Source: a virus
Virus record (IMG/VR): IMGVR_UViG_3300032282_004923
Span: 1 to 56,314 of that record
DNA: 56,314 bases
Direction: 5' to 3' (one strand)
The notes under the pieces are model-generated. The model was not told the origin of the DNA, did no database searches, and saw only the letters and a list, made by a program, of their open reading frames with translations. Positions 30,098-36,713 of this stretch are shown here, piece after piece; position 1 is the stretch's first letter, and each line of letters begins with the position of its first letter. Made by a program: the position numbers and the translations under genes.

Positions 30098-30841
30098 CTA
30101 CTTTTGTGTAGAGAGAGAGTTCACGGCAATAGCGTCAATGATGCTTTTGGCGCGTTCGCCAAATACCATAGTCGCCGCCTTTTTTGTTCCGAGTGCTGTA
30201 CGCAACTTGTCAAAGGCGTAGAACGAACGGAGAGAGATACGGCGTTCACCTGCGTCACACATCTGACGAGCGTACTCACGCAAGTCCTCACTCATTTTCA
30301 TTAGTGCTGACGGGTGTGGCTCGTTGATACGGATACACACAGGGAAACGGTCTTTGAGTGCCATCGGCAACTCGTTCATCTGCTCAATGTTTGTCGTCAT
30401 TACAACAGAGAAACCGTCACGGGGTACGACCATCTCACGGGTCTGTGGGTGTTCCCATTGTGCGCTTTCAGGGCTGTCTGTCATTGCTAGTAGTGTTGCG
30501 AACACATCGCCACCAGCCTTGTCAATCTCGTCAATAACAAGACGACCACCTGAGACACCATCTCCACGCCACGCACGGATAGCCTGTCCGTCTAACCACG
30601 ACCACGAACCGTTGTCGTTAGGTTGCCAGCAACCTGTGACATCTGAGTTGGTCATATCGTCAGTACAGATAAGACGGTAAGCACCACTATCGGTGTTTCC
30701 GTAGTTCAGTCCAGCAAAGGTCTTGCCTGTTCCAGCAGTTCCAAACAAGATAAGTCGGTCAATGCCTGCTTCCAGCGCATCGCTTACTTGTTGCCAGCAG
30801 TCGGGCAGTTTGTAGCCCTCTGTTTCTAGTATTGTTGCCAT
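30098..30841 (-). CDS. MoxR-type AAA+ ATPase
   Basis: A 247-residue AAA+ protein: Walker A GTAGTGKT (about 34-41), Walker B LVIDEIDKA (about 101-109), sensor-like VMTTNIEQM and an arginine in LKDRFPV. The length and D-E-I-D-K-A motif fit the MoxR/CbbQ/CobS clade, whose members act with VWA proteins, as here. Start after AAAGGGGAAGCA. The ATPase-VWA pair is seen in many actinophages and cyanophages. Confidence 0.9.
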   Translation of the reverse strand: MATILETEGYKLPDCWQQVSDALEAGIDRLILFGTAGTGKTFAGLNYGNTDSGAYRLICTDDMTNSDVTGCWQPNDNGSWSWLDGQAIRAWRGDGVSGGRLVIDEIDKAGGDVFATLLAMTDSPESAQWEHPQTREMVVPRDGFSVVMTTNIEQMNELPMALKDRFPVCIRINEPHPSALMKMSEDLREYARQMCDAGERRISLRSFYAFDKLRTALGTKKAATMVFGERAKSIIDAIAVNSLSTQK

Positions 30842-30877
30842 TGCTTCCCCTTTCGTGGGAGTTAGTAGGTGAGTTTG

Positions 30878-30906
30878 AGTGTAGCCACTTTCTTAGTAGC
30901 ACACAA
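30878..30906 (-). promoter_or_regulatory. Leftward promoter TTGTGT-N17-TACACT
   Basis: Minus strand -35 TTGTGT (30906-30901), spacer 17, -10 TACACT (30883-30878), before the ATPase gene. A 16-base direct repeat (GTAGCCACTTTCTTAG on the + strand) overlaps the spacer at 30881-30896 and recurs at 30911-30926, a likely operator pair. Confidence 0.65.
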
Positions 30907-30930
30907 CTTGGTAGCCACTTTCTTAGTGGC
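30881..30930. repeat. 16-bp direct repeat at the MoxR promoter
   Basis: GTAGCCACTTTCTTAG occurs at 30881 and 30911, 30 bases apart (about three helical turns). The second copy extends into an inverted repeat AGCCACT-N5-AGTGGCT. Position over the spacer and upstream of -35 suggests regulator binding. Confidence 0.6.
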
Positions 30931-30937
30931 TGTTCTT

Positions 30938-30975
30938 GTATGGGGTGGGGAATATCCGTTACACCCACCCCATAC
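30938..30975 (-). terminator. 12-bp stem-loop after 30988 gene
   Basis: GTATGGGGTGGG pairs perfectly with CCCACCCCATAC across 14 bases. It begins 13 bases past the stop of the leftward 30988 gene and precedes the promoter of the ATPase operon, so it probably terminates or attenuates between the units. Confidence 0.6.
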
Positions 30976-30987
30976 GAGACTTTATGA

Positions 30988-31392
30988 CTAGGCGACCTGC
31001 GCTTTGTCGGTGGACTTGGACTTAGCATCGGGAGAGATGTTGTAGGTACGCACCTGTGAGTAGGTGGTGACGGTGGTGACTTCATCGGCAACGCTCTGCT
31101 CAATGATGATGCCAACGGCTTTCTCAAAGAGGTCTGCGTCAATGACGGTCTTTGTGACCTTCTTGTAGATAGCAGGCTTCACGAGCATTGCCAACTTGTC
31201 TGCGTCAAAGGCACGGCGTGTGCCTGTGATGATGCTGACCTGAACGCCATCTATGACGCTCTCTGTCAATCCAGCAGTTGCTAACGCCTTACGGAGTTCT
31301 GTCTCTGCTTCTTTCTTTGCCTTTTCTGCCTGTGCGCTTTCCTCTTTTGCGAGTAAGTAAGCACGGGTGGCTTGGTCTATGGATAGTGCCAT
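30988..31392 (-). CDS. Coiled-coil hypothetical protein
   Basis: A 134-residue protein. Residues about 8-42 are a charged coiled coil (QATRAYLLAKEESAQAEKAK), then a compact beta/alpha part (GVQVSIITGTRRAFDADKL) and a Lys/Ser-rich tail. Start after AAAGGGGAACACA. Two CRP-site promoters in tandem lie upstream. It may work with the neighbouring ATPase/VWA pair. No known family. Confidence 0.78.
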   Translation of the reverse strand: MALSIDQATRAYLLAKEESAQAEKAKKEAETELRKALATAGLTESVIDGVQVSIITGTRRAFDADKLAMLVKPAIYKKVTKTVIDADLFEKAVGIIIEQSVADEVTTVTTYSQVRTYNISPDAKSKSTDKAQVA

Positions 31393-31432
31393 TGTGTTCC
31401 CCTTTCATTGGGACTTGTAGGTGACAAGGAAC

Positions 31433-31487
31433 AAGTTACAAGTGGTAAGGCAAAAACACAAGTTATTTCTTTGTGTCTTTTGTCACA
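31433..31487 (-). promoter_or_regulatory. CRP-like site plus promoter TTGTGT-N17-TAACTT (10-base gap)
   Basis: Minus strand: TGTGACAAAAGACACA (31487-31472), 10-base gap AAGAAATAAC, TTGTGT (31461-31456), 17-base spacer, TAACTT (31438-31433). Proximal promoter for the 30988-31392 gene. Confidence 0.68.
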
Positions 31488-31518
31488 CTCACAGGGCTTG
31501 TTCGCTGTATGAGTTGTA

Positions 31519-31573
31519 AAGGTACAGGTGACAAGGCGCAATAGCAAGTCTTTTGTTTGTGTCGTTTGTCACA
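31519..31573 (-). promoter_or_regulatory. CRP-like site plus promoter TTGCTA-N17-TACCTT (10-base gap)
   Basis: Minus strand: TGTGACAAACGACACA (31573-31558), 10-base gap, TTGCTA (31547-31542), spacer 17, TACCTT (31524-31519). Distal tandem promoter for the same leftward gene. Confidence 0.65.
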
Positions 31574-31633
31574 GGCTCGGCAGGTGGAGATGGGGTGAAC
31601 AGGGAGAGAGAAAGAGTTGCTTAGAGATACTGA

Positions 31634-31700
31634 CTTCCACCACCGTCGTAGTAGTCGGAGCCCCGCCCGCCGCTGCCGCCCGCGGGGCTTCCAGCCAGAT
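31634..31700 (+). repeat. Dispersed intergenic module, copy 6
   Basis: CTTCCACCACCGTC at 31634, then GTAGTAGTCGG, a hairpin with AGCCCCGC/GCGGGGCT arms and CCAGATG downstream. A second small hairpin (GTGATG-N5-CATCAC) follows. It occupies the gene-free stretch 31393-31832 between diverging promoters; no protein gene is seen in that stretch. Confidence 0.82.
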
Positions 31701-31742
31701 GTCTGTGATGTCCAGCATCACGAAACTGACTTGTCGTGAGTG

Positions 31743-31797
31743 TGTGACAACTGCCACAAAGAAATAACTTGCTATTTATTACTATGACTTGTAAGGT
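31743..31797 (+). promoter_or_regulatory. CRP-like site plus promoter TTGCTA-N17-TAAGGT (10-base gap)
   Basis: TGTGACAACTGCCACA (31743-31758), gap AAGAAATAAC (10 bases, identical to the gap of the 31472 site), TTGCTA (31769-31774), spacer 17, TAAGGT (31792-31797). Drives the 31833 gene. Confidence 0.68.
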
Positions 31798-31832
31798 ACA
31801 AAGCGTACATCTATCCCACGAAAGGGGACATA

Positions 31833-32291
31833 ATGGAAAATCCAATGGTGGACACGGCTTCCCGTGCCAACACCGAAATCAAGGAAGGTGGCTCACGGTT
31901 CCAAATGGAATACGGAGTTATCTTTGCTATTACATCTGAGGGCTTTCGCACCTTACTCACTAACGAGGACATTTACGAAGGGCTACACGCCGTACAAGGT
32001 ATGACGCTTCTTCCTGATGAACTCGGTATTGGTCTTGTCTCAACAGGTTGGGCTTCACCAATCCCACCTGACTTTGACGGTGACGAAGATGAGATAACTG
32101 CGCCAAGCCAACACCCTGAGAAACGCCGTGTGCGCCTTGTGACTTGTGTGGACAAGTCGTTGCGTATGGGTTCTGCCTTGTGTTTCCAAGACGACCCTGA
32201 CGAAATGATTACTGACGAAGGTCAAGCAACAGGCAATCTCGCTATCGCCGTGCGTAACTCACTTATTGCTATGCTTGCTAAGGCTGAATAG
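31833..32291 (+). CDS. Hypothetical protein, 152 aa
   Basis: Starts after AAAGGGGACATA. MENPMVDTASRANTEIKEGG, then segments with alternating strands (YGVIFAITSEGFRTLLTNED) and an acidic loop (PPDFDGDEDEITAP). No family recognised. It is a single-gene cassette: CRP-site promoter before, strong terminator 20 bases after. Confidence 0.78.
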   Translation: MENPMVDTASRANTEIKEGGSRFQMEYGVIFAITSEGFRTLLTNEDIYEGLHAVQGMTLLPDELGIGLVSTGWASPIPPDFDGDEDEITAPSQHPEKRRVRLVTCVDKSLRMGSALCFQDDPDEMITDEGQATGNLAIAVRNSLIAMLAKAE

Positions 32292-32310
32292 CCACCAAGC
32301 AAGTTTCACT

Positions 32311-32355
32311 AGAAGCCCCACCAACTCTCGGACACGACAAGTTGGTGGGGCTTCT
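32311..32355 (+). terminator. Strong intrinsic terminator
   Basis: A perfect 15-bp stem: AGAAGCCCCACCAAC pairs with GTTGGTGGGGCTTCT across 15 bases. It ends the 31833 transcript. Confidence 0.82.
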
Positions 32356-32377
32356 TGCTGTACCCAAACAGAAGGTT

Positions 32378-32460
32378 CTTCCACCACCGTCGTTGTAGTA
32401 GCGCAATCTCTGGGGCTGGTAGCCCCGGGGTTTTATTCCCAGATGGCATCTGGTTCTGGG
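32378..32460 (+). repeat. Dispersed intergenic module, copy 7
   Basis: CTTCCACCACCGTC at 32378, GTTGTAGTAG, hairpin GGGGCT-GGT-AGCCCC, then CCCAGATGG. It is bracketed by two terminators (32311-32355 and 32481-32526), so any RNA from it would be a free-standing short transcript. Confidence 0.82.
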
Positions 32461-32480
32461 AGTGTGTGTTGGGCAATAAA

Positions 32481-32526
32481 AAAGCCCGTTGAGTACGCCA
32501 GCGTGAAGCGCACCCAACGGGCTTTT
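32481..32526. terminator. Bidirectional terminator between converging units
   Basis: AAAGCCCGTTG pairs with CAACGGGCTTT, T run on the + side and A run on the other, so it works both ways. It ends the leftward operon 33642-32539. Confidence 0.75.
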
Positions 32527-32538
32527 ACTTAGTGAGGG

Positions 32539-32598
32539 CTAATCAAACGCCCACAATAAGAACAGTAGGAAGATGATGATGATGAAGCCAAATGTCAT
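32539..32598 (-). CDS. Hydrophobic micropeptide (19 aa)
   Basis: MTFGFIIIIFLLFLLWAFD. Its ATG overlaps the stop of the 32595-32840 gene (ATGA). It is one membrane helix with an acidic end and the last gene of the leftward operon before the terminator. Confidence 0.62.
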   Translation of the reverse strand: MTFGFIIIIFLLFLLWAFD

Positions 32599-32840
32599 TT
32601 TGGTAACCCTGTGTAAGCAACAATCTCCCACAGTTTCTTTGCGTGTATCTGCTTTGCGAGGTCAAGAAGTACAGACATCATTCGTTCGTCTGTAAGACCG
32701 TGCTGTAAGAAAGACCCATCTACCGTTTCGTAGAGAATGGTCATAAGAGCATCACCCCCAGTCGCATCTAGCGTGTAGTAGTTCTCGTCAAAGAGTTCTA
32801 CCAGTTCTTCGTTTGTTAGGTCTGATAGTTCTGTTGTCAT
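32595..32840 (-). CDS. Small acidic hypothetical protein
   Basis: The start at 32840 (MTTELSDLTNEELVELFDEN) overlaps the upstream stop by 4 bases and gives 81 residues. All helical, acidic (ETVDGSFLQHGLTDERMM). No family recognised. The middle part of a fully coupled leftward operon. Confidence 0.75.
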   Translation of the reverse strand: MTTELSDLTNEELVELFDENYYTLDATGGDALMTILYETVDGSFLQHGLTDERMMSVLLDLAKQIHAKKLWEIVAYTGLPK

Positions 32841-33058
32841 TCCAATACTGTCCAATCATCTTCGCTGCGAATAAGTCCAAGAGTAGAGCCACTATCCCAC
32901 TTTATGTGGAATGTGCCTAAGTCGTCTATGTCGGTAATGACACCTTCATCCCCTTTGGAGAGTTTGGTGAACGGGTCGGATGAATAGTTGAGGCGCACTC
33001 GCTTTCCAACAAGTGCGCCACGCAACCAATCTTTTGTGAGTTCAGTAATCTTGTTCAT
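32837..33058 (-). CDS. DUF4314-like small protein
   Basis: The start at 33058 (MNKITELTKDWLRGALVGKR) shares a base with the upstream stop (TAATG). The 73-residue body GKRVRLNYSSDPFTKLSKGDEG, VITDIDDLGTFHIKWDSGST then LGLI has the G.RV.L....DP...L..G..G.V...D..G...I.WD.GS.LGL pattern of DUF4314 (an SH3-like domain). Function unknown. Confidence 0.82.
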   Translation of the reverse strand: MNKITELTKDWLRGALVGKRVRLNYSSDPFTKLSKGDEGVITDIDDLGTFHIKWDSGSTLGLIRSEDDWTVLE

Positions 33059-33642
33059 TAGCAAATCTGAAATCCACCACAGTTCGCGAGAAATGTTACG
33101 AACTGACGGATGTTGTCTTTGTCAATGTGGTAGTCCTTGGCGAAAGGCTTTTGCCCACCGGAACCGTTACAGGCATTACATTCTTTGACTTGCTCAATCC
33201 AGCCTTCTGCTAATTCTAAATCTTTGTAAGCAGGAAGCCTGTCCTCGTGTGTGAGTGTATCCATAAGACTGAACTCGTAAGCAGGAACTTGGGTTACCTC
33301 GCCAGCAGTTGCTTTGGGGTTTATGTGCCAAGTGCGCTGACCAGTTGCCTTACAATGAGGGCAGGGGCGAATAGGCAACGCCTCTATTTCTGCGTCACGG
33401 TCTGCTATGTACTTGTCTGCTGTTCCGTCACGCAAAGATTTACGCAGAGCCTTTGCTAGAAGCACAGAGTCGTCTCCGTCAAGCCCGTCACCATCGTTGC
33501 TGTATGCGAACTCCACCAACTCGGTGAGGTCGGGTGCGACAAACTCGCAGTATTCCCACAAGGGTCGCCACCACCATACATTGTTACGGAAGTACGCACC
33601 TTTTTCATTCTTTGGTTCTACACCAAATACATCCATTCCCAT
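33058..33642 (-). CDS. Conserved protein with DnaJ-type zinc-finger repeats
   Basis: A 194-residue protein starting MGMDVFGVEPKNEKGAYFRN, then NVWWWRPLWEYC, a block I associate with a conserved phage/bacterial family. Two CxxCxxxG motifs (CPHCKATG and CNACNGSG), as in DnaJ zinc fingers, flank the middle region and suggest one shared zinc site or protein-binding module. First gene of the operon; start after AAAGGGGTATCCA. A possible co-chaperone-like role is inference. Confidence 0.82.
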   Translation of the reverse strand: MGMDVFGVEPKNEKGAYFRNNVWWWRPLWEYCEFVAPDLTELVEFAYSNDGDGLDGDDSVLLAKALRKSLRDGTADKYIADRDAEIEALPIRPCPHCKATGQRTWHINPKATAGEVTQVPAYEFSLMDTLTHEDRLPAYKDLELAEGWIEQVKECNACNGSGGQKPFAKDYHIDKDNIRQFVTFLANCGGFQIC

Positions 33643-33669
33643 TGGATACCCCTTTCATTAGGTGTGTTG

Positions 33670-33723
33670 AGTGTACCTGACACATAGCAGTAGTCAAGAG
33701 TTTTCTTTGTGTCGTTTGTCACA
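33670..33723 (-). promoter_or_regulatory. CRP-like site plus promoter TTGACT-N16-TACACT (10-base gap)
   Basis: Minus strand: TGTGACAAACGACACA (33723-33708), 10-base gap AAGAAAACTC, TTGACT (33697-33692), spacer 16, TACACT (33675-33670). Drives the 33642-32539 operon. Confidence 0.7.
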
Positions 33724-33800
33724 CTTGTACAAGTTGTTGTACAAGTCCAGTAGTGGGTGTTACCTGATTAGATAACACAGTCAAGTTCAGAAGGGGGGGT

Positions 33801-33870
33801 CATCCGCCACCGTCGTAGTTCTCGGCTGCCCCGGAAAGAAAAACCCCGCCGCGGGGCTAACCCCTTCACC
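33801..33870 (+). repeat. Dispersed intergenic module, copy 8
   Basis: CATCCGCCACCGTC at 33801, GTAGTTCTCGG, then a CCCCG-CCG-CGGGG hairpin ending GGGGCTAA. It lies in the 365-base gap between diverging CRP-site promoters (33643-34007); no protein gene is seen there. Confidence 0.78.
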
Positions 33871-33928
33871 CTTCGCAGAAGCGTCCCTGATAGGCACACA
33901 TTTACACAACTTGCCTGAGACTTTCCTG

Positions 33929-33973
33929 TGTGACGAAAGACACATTGACAAGTTGTTGCTTATTCCCTACACT
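33929..33973 (+). promoter_or_regulatory. CRP-like site plus promoter TTGACA-N17-TACACT (no gap)
   Basis: TGTGACGAAAGACACA (33929-33944) directly abuts TTGACA (33945-33950); spacer 17; TACACT (33968-33973). This is the best consensus promoter of the set and drives the 34008 gene. Confidence 0.75.
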
Positions 33974-34007
33974 TACCACTACCTACTAATACCCAAGGGG
34001 GGTAACA

Positions 34008-34577
34008 ATGGAAGAAATACCAACACCACAAGAAGTGGTTGAGTTCGTAGCCGAAAAAGCAAAGTTTGCTAAGTACGCTTGGTGTGAGGACAATGAAGGA
34101 ATGGCTGACGCACCACCTCTGCTTATGGGGCAGTTCCCTGACGGCACAGGTTTCATTATGCCTGACCTTATGGAAGGACACCCTTCCGATACTCTGCCTG
34201 TGTTGCTATCTGCTTTGATAGAGGCAATGGAAGAACACAACGGTACTGCCGAATACTCTTGGCTCGCTTATGTCGTAGAGGGCTACTATCGCCCCCAAAC
34301 AGACGAGATGCCTGACGGCTGGAAGCGTGGAGACTTAGAGCAGGAATACAAGACCAACCCAGTATCAGATGTTCGTGAGGGCATCATTGTTACTGTGTAC
34401 CCTTGGGACGGCGAGAGCCACGCCAAGACCATTCCTGTAAGTGTCGGAGACAACGGTCTGCCCGTGTTCGGTGACATCTCTGACGAGGGCATCGGCATCG
34501 GTGGTGGAGTAATCCCCACCATCTTTGAGGGCTTTCGCAAGTTCTGTGGGATAAAAGTAAGCGCACAGAACAACTAA
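34008..34577 (+). CDS. Hypothetical acidic protein, 189 aa
   Basis: Starts after AAGGGGGGTAAC. An acidic protein (MEEIPTPQEVVEFVAEKAKF) with a Gly-rich C-terminal turn (DISDEGIGIGGGVIPTIFEG). No signal peptide or membrane helix. No family recognised. Single-gene cassette between a CRP-site promoter and a strong terminator. Confidence 0.8.
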   Translation: MEEIPTPQEVVEFVAEKAKFAKYAWCEDNEGMADAPPLLMGQFPDGTGFIMPDLMEGHPSDTLPVLLSALIEAMEEHNGTAEYSWLAYVVEGYYRPQTDEMPDGWKRGDLEQEYKTNPVSDVREGIIVTVYPWDGESHAKTIPVSVGDNGLPVFGDISDEGIGIGGGVIPTIFEGFRKFCGIKVSAQNN

Positions 34578-34588
34578 GTTCCCCCAAC

Positions 34589-34627
34589 AAAGGGGTCGTC
34601 TGCTGAAAGGTGGGCGACCCCTTTTTT
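34589..34627 (+). terminator. Intrinsic terminator
   Basis: AAAGGGGTCG pairs with CGACCCCTTT, followed by further Ts. It ends the 34008 transcript. Confidence 0.8.
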
Positions 34628-34644
34628 GCTGTCTAAGAACAAGT

Positions 34645-34712
34645 CATCCACCACCGTCAAAGTAGTAGCGCATTGCTATCGCATCGCAGCCCCGGTAAGA
34701 TATCCAGATGAG
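34645..34712 (+). repeat. Dispersed intergenic module, copy 9
   Basis: CATCCACCACCGTC at 34645, AAAGTAGTAG, CAGCCCCGG and CCAGATG. In this copy the ATG of CCAGATG is the start codon of the 34708 gene, so the module forms that gene's leader. Confidence 0.75.
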
Positions 34713-34917
34713 TAGTTATGCGATGTTCCGTTGTGTGTTTTGTGACAATCCACTAAATGTTGGAGACTCAACTGTTATGAAACAGGTTGTTTGTTGGGTG
34801 CGTTCTGATAACAACACATCTCCCAAGGGGGCGCAAAGCCAACATCGCTATGCTCACGCAGTTTGTTTAGAGGTGGAACTCCACAGCAAGCCTAAACAGG
34901 CAGAAACTTTGTTCTAA
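34708..34917 (+). CDS. Small zinc-binding protein
   Basis: A 69-residue protein: FRCVFCDNPLNVGDST ... HRYAHAVCLEVE gives C-x2-C and H-x2-H/C ligands of a zinc ribbon. The start at 34708 lies in the CCAGATG part of the dispersed module; a second ATG is at 34720. The stop overlaps the converging micropeptide stop. Confidence 0.72.
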   Translation: MSSYAMFRCVFCDNPLNVGDSTVMKQVVCWVRSDNNTSPKGAQSQHRYAHAVCLEVELHSKPKQAETLF

Positions 34918-34967
34918 CTAATAGCGACTACGGCAAAAGCGATAATCAAGATAACAATAAAAGTCAT
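34914..34967 (-). CDS. Hydrophobic micropeptide (17 aa)
   Basis: MTFIVILIIAFAVVAIS. ATG overlaps the stop of the 34964-35392 gene (ATGA). One membrane helix with the family ending VVAIS. It is the last gene of a five-gene leftward operon. Confidence 0.65.
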   Translation of the reverse strand: MTFIVILIIAFAVVAIS

Positions 34968-35392
34968 TGGTGCGCCTTGCGCCAGCCACCATTGCCATCT
35001 CCGAGATACACGATGCTTTCTGTTCCCTCGGTAAGCCAAGTCCAACACCAGCGACAGCAAGAAGGAACTTCTGTCCCTGTACCCATGTTATTCGGGTGGC
35101 AACCACGGTCACCCATCTTTTCTGCCAGCAACGGGAATGTCGTAAGGAACTTTACAACGCAATCGTGACACAGCCACCAATGCTCATACTCGTCTCCCCC
35201 GATAAGAACGCCGATGTCGTCATCAAAGCCGTTGTAGTAACCGAAGTGTTTATGTGGCAAGAACCAACCCGATGGGGCTGGCTCTGCTAACTGTTCTCCC
35301 GAACGGAGCGTGATGAGATGTTTGTTGTAGGTTTCCCCACACGCTGAACAATCAACCGTTGTAGGAATAGGTGTTGTATCCGTAAGGGTCAT
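34964..35392 (-). CDS. Cys-rich zinc-binding protein
   Basis: The ATG at 35392 gives 142 residues and overlaps the upstream gene by 41 bases. Cysteine pairs CSACGETY, CHDCVVKF and CCRWCW, with Trp-rich spacers (YEHWWLCHDC), point to two zinc sites. No family recognised. The start lacks a clear SD and could be re-initiation. Confidence 0.68.
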   Translation of the reverse strand: MTLTDTTPIPTTVDCSACGETYNKHLITLRSGEQLAEPAPSGWFLPHKHFGYYNGFDDDIGVLIGGDEYEHWWLCHDCVVKFLTTFPLLAEKMGDRGCHPNNMGTGTEVPSCCRWCWTWLTEGTESIVYLGDGNGGWRKAHQ

Positions 35393-35561
35393 AGACCGTT
35401 GTACTCGTTTCGCAAGGGTAGTGATAATACTCGCAGTCGGGGAGACCTTGCTTTTCGTCCCCGATAGAGCCAATAAGAATGAGTGTCGCACCGATGAGGC
35501 TTACCCAAAAGACAAAGCGTACGCAAGAGCGAACTGTGTAATAGACGGGTGGGTGGTTCAT
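35352..35561 (-). CDS. Single-TM protein with C-terminal Cys motif (paralogue 1)
   Basis: A 69-residue protein, MNHPPVYYTVRSCVRFVFWV. One membrane helix (FVFWVSLIGATLILIGSI) is followed by LPDCEYYHYPCETSTTVYDP and a Tyr/Asn-rich end. Paralogous to the 39572 gene on the other strand: shared VRSCVR..FW, PDCE..H.PCE..TT.YDPYG. The ATG overlaps the preceding micropeptide stop. Two conserved Cys outside the membrane suggest a disulfide. Confidence 0.75.
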   Translation of the reverse strand: MNHPPVYYTVRSCVRFVFWVSLIGATLILIGSIGDEKQGLPDCEYYHYPCETSTTVYDPYGYNTYSYNG

Positions 35562-35644
35562 CTGTCATCTCCTGCGAGAATGATTGCCATAAGAAAGACA
35601 AGCCCGAGAGGCAGACTCATAATGACTGCGAGTAGAACTTTCAT
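35558..35644 (-). CDS. Hydrophobic small peptide (28 aa)
   Basis: Begins MKVLLAVIMSLPLGLVFLMA and ends ILAGDDR; one membrane helix with a charged tail. It is coupled on both sides by ATGA overlaps (35641 gene stop, 35561 gene start). Longer than the other micropeptides but in the same kind of position. Confidence 0.62.
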   Translation of the reverse strand: MKVLLAVIMSLPLGLVFLMAIILAGDDR

Positions 35645-35937
35645 TTGACCACCAACACTTTTTCCATCTTTTCCATAAACTTTTTCATCACACGTATTTG
35701 GTCTTTGCCAGCCCAGCCGTACTCACCTGCGTTTACCCACCAGTTGCATTCGGCAAGCATCCCCCAAAGAACGAACTGAGTGGTCTCTACGCAGACGGTG
35801 CGCCTGTTGCGCCACTTGACCTCTAATGGGTGCTTGATGTCGTTTGACTCGTCGTAGCGCATATCGTCAAGAATGCGTGACTCCCACTCGTGAAACAGAT
35901 TGTTGCTGACCGTGAAGGTGATGAGAGGTGACTGCAT
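35641..35937 (-). CDS. Hypothetical protein, 98 aa (leaderless)
   Basis: The ATG at 35937 lies 6 bases after the -10 TACCTT of a CRP-site promoter and has no SD, so it is taken as leaderless; the frame is open further upstream but would cross the promoter. The product (MQSPLITFTVSNNLFHEWES ... CNWWVNAGEYGWAGKDQIRV) is Trp-rich and basic at the C-terminus. No family recognised. First gene of the leftward operon to 34914. Confidence 0.72.
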   Translation of the reverse strand: MQSPLITFTVSNNLFHEWESRILDDMRYDESNDIKHPLEVKWRNRRTVCVETTQFVLWGMLAECNWWVNAGEYGWAGKDQIRVMKKFMEKMEKVLVVK

Positions 35938-35943
35938 AACTAC

Positions 35944-35988
35944 AAGGTACAGGGTGTAAGGCGTAATGTCAATATGACATTTGTCACA
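35944..35988 (-). promoter_or_regulatory. CRP-like site plus leaderless promoter TTGACA-N17-TACCTT
   Basis: Minus strand: TGTGACAAATGTCATA (35988-35973) abuts TTGACA (35972-35967); spacer 17; TACCTT (35949-35944); ATG at 35937, 6 bases on. Confidence 0.72.
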
Positions 35989-36047
35989 GGGTGGAGAAGC
36001 AAGAGAGGGAGTGAGTAAATAGAAAGGGGGCGACAAGAGAGAGAGTT

Positions 36048-36118
36048 CTTCCACCACCGTCGTTCTAGTCGGAGTCCCGCGTTGCGCAGCGGCTTGCCGG
36101 GGCTGCCATCTTCCTGCT
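36048..36118 (+). repeat. Dispersed intergenic module, copy 10
   Basis: CTTCCACCACCGTC at 36048, GTTCTAGTCGG, AGTCCCG paired with CGGGGCT about 18 bases on. It lies in the 370-base gap 35938-36307, which also holds a micropeptide and two promoters. Confidence 0.8.
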
Positions 36119-36139
36119 GCGGCAGCGGCGCATGGAAAC

Positions 36140-36168
36140 TTGACTTGGCTTGCAGTTCGTGTTACTTT
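36140..36168 (+). promoter_or_regulatory. Leaderless promoter TTGACT-N17-TACTTT
   Basis: TTGACT (36140-36145), spacer 17, TACTTT (36163-36168), then 6 bases to the ATG at 36175. No CRP-like site in front. Confidence 0.6.
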
Positions 36169-36174
36169 GACGCT

Positions 36175-36228
36175 ATGAAGTTTGTAGTCATACTTGTAAT
36201 AGCCTTTATCGTTGTGGGCATGGGGTGA
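36175..36228 (+). CDS. Hydrophobic micropeptide (17 aa), free-standing
   Basis: MKFVVILVIAFIVVGMG. The only member of the family with its own promoter rather than coupling to an upstream gene. Its strong similarity to MTFIVILIIAFAVVAIS on the other strand argues that it is a real gene. Confidence 0.62.
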   Translation: MKFVVILVIAFIVVGMG

Positions 36229-36278
36229 CAAAAGACACACTTTTAGTATTTGACTAATGGCTACTAACTTGGTAGCCT
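36224..36278 (+). promoter_or_regulatory. CRP-like site plus promoter TTGACT-N17-TAGCCT (10-base gap)
   Basis: GGTGACAAAAGACACA (36224-36239; first base deviates), 10-base gap, TTGACT (36250-36255), spacer 17, TAGCCT (36273-36278). Drives the 36308 gene. Confidence 0.65.
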
Positions 36279-36307
36279 GACATTCTCAACTCACAAAAGG
36301 GGGAATC

Positions 36308-36664
36308 ATGACCGATTCTGTCATTGAGTGGGAGGGGATAAGCAATACCTCTGAGGATTGGCAGTGGGATATGGCGACAGACTTGTTCGCCATGACCGCC
36401 GAAGTGCTCATTGCTCATAATGAGGAACTCAACGAAGGCGACACTTGGTGGCGTGTTCAGGGTTTCCCGTTGTGGGGCGGTGGGCGTGACGGCATATTCC
36501 GCGCTGACAGTCCAATGGAGTTGTTGGAAAAGATTACCGTTCGTTCGGATTGGTCATTGCGCTACACGCTTGACTCCGAAACAATGGTACTCACTTGTCA
36601 CCTCTCTCACCACGATGCAAGCGGGCAGTTCACGGTGCAGGCAACGCCTAATCCTGACCGCTAA
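36308..36664 (+). CDS. Hypothetical protein, 118 aa
   Basis: Starts after AAAGGGGGAATC. An acidic, Trp-rich protein (MTDSVIEWEGISNTSEDWQW, GDTWWRVQGFPLWGGG). A helical N-terminus is followed by strands (ITVRSDWSLRYTLDSETMVL). No family recognised. Single-gene cassette. Confidence 0.78.
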   Translation: MTDSVIEWEGISNTSEDWQWDMATDLFAMTAEVLIAHNEELNEGDTWWRVQGFPLWGGGRDGIFRADSPMELLEKITVRSDWSLRYTLDSETMVLTCHLSHHDASGQFTVQATPNPDR

Positions 36665-36681
36665 TCCAACCAACCACAAGC

Positions 36682-36713
36682 AAGCCCGTCTCCGTAAGGG
36701 GGCGGGCTTTTTG
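36682..36713 (+). terminator. Intrinsic terminator
   Basis: AAGCCCG pairs with CGGGCTT, followed by a T run, 17 bases after the 36308 gene. Confidence 0.78.

Noticed and set aside
28996-30680. Several rightward ORFs opposite the ATPase and VWA genes
   Set aside because: They mirror the strong leftward coding frames with Walker, VWA and HExxH motifs and have no independent signals.
32437-32532. Short rightward ORF starting at the CCAGATG of module 7
   Set aside because: It would encode about 30 residues across a bidirectional terminator, with no SD or relatives; retained only as part of the module.
35641-36240. Longer 199-codon version of the 35641 gene
   Set aside because: The extra 5' part runs through dispersed module 10 and the CRP-site promoter, while a leaderless ATG at 35937 follows the -10 by 6 bases.
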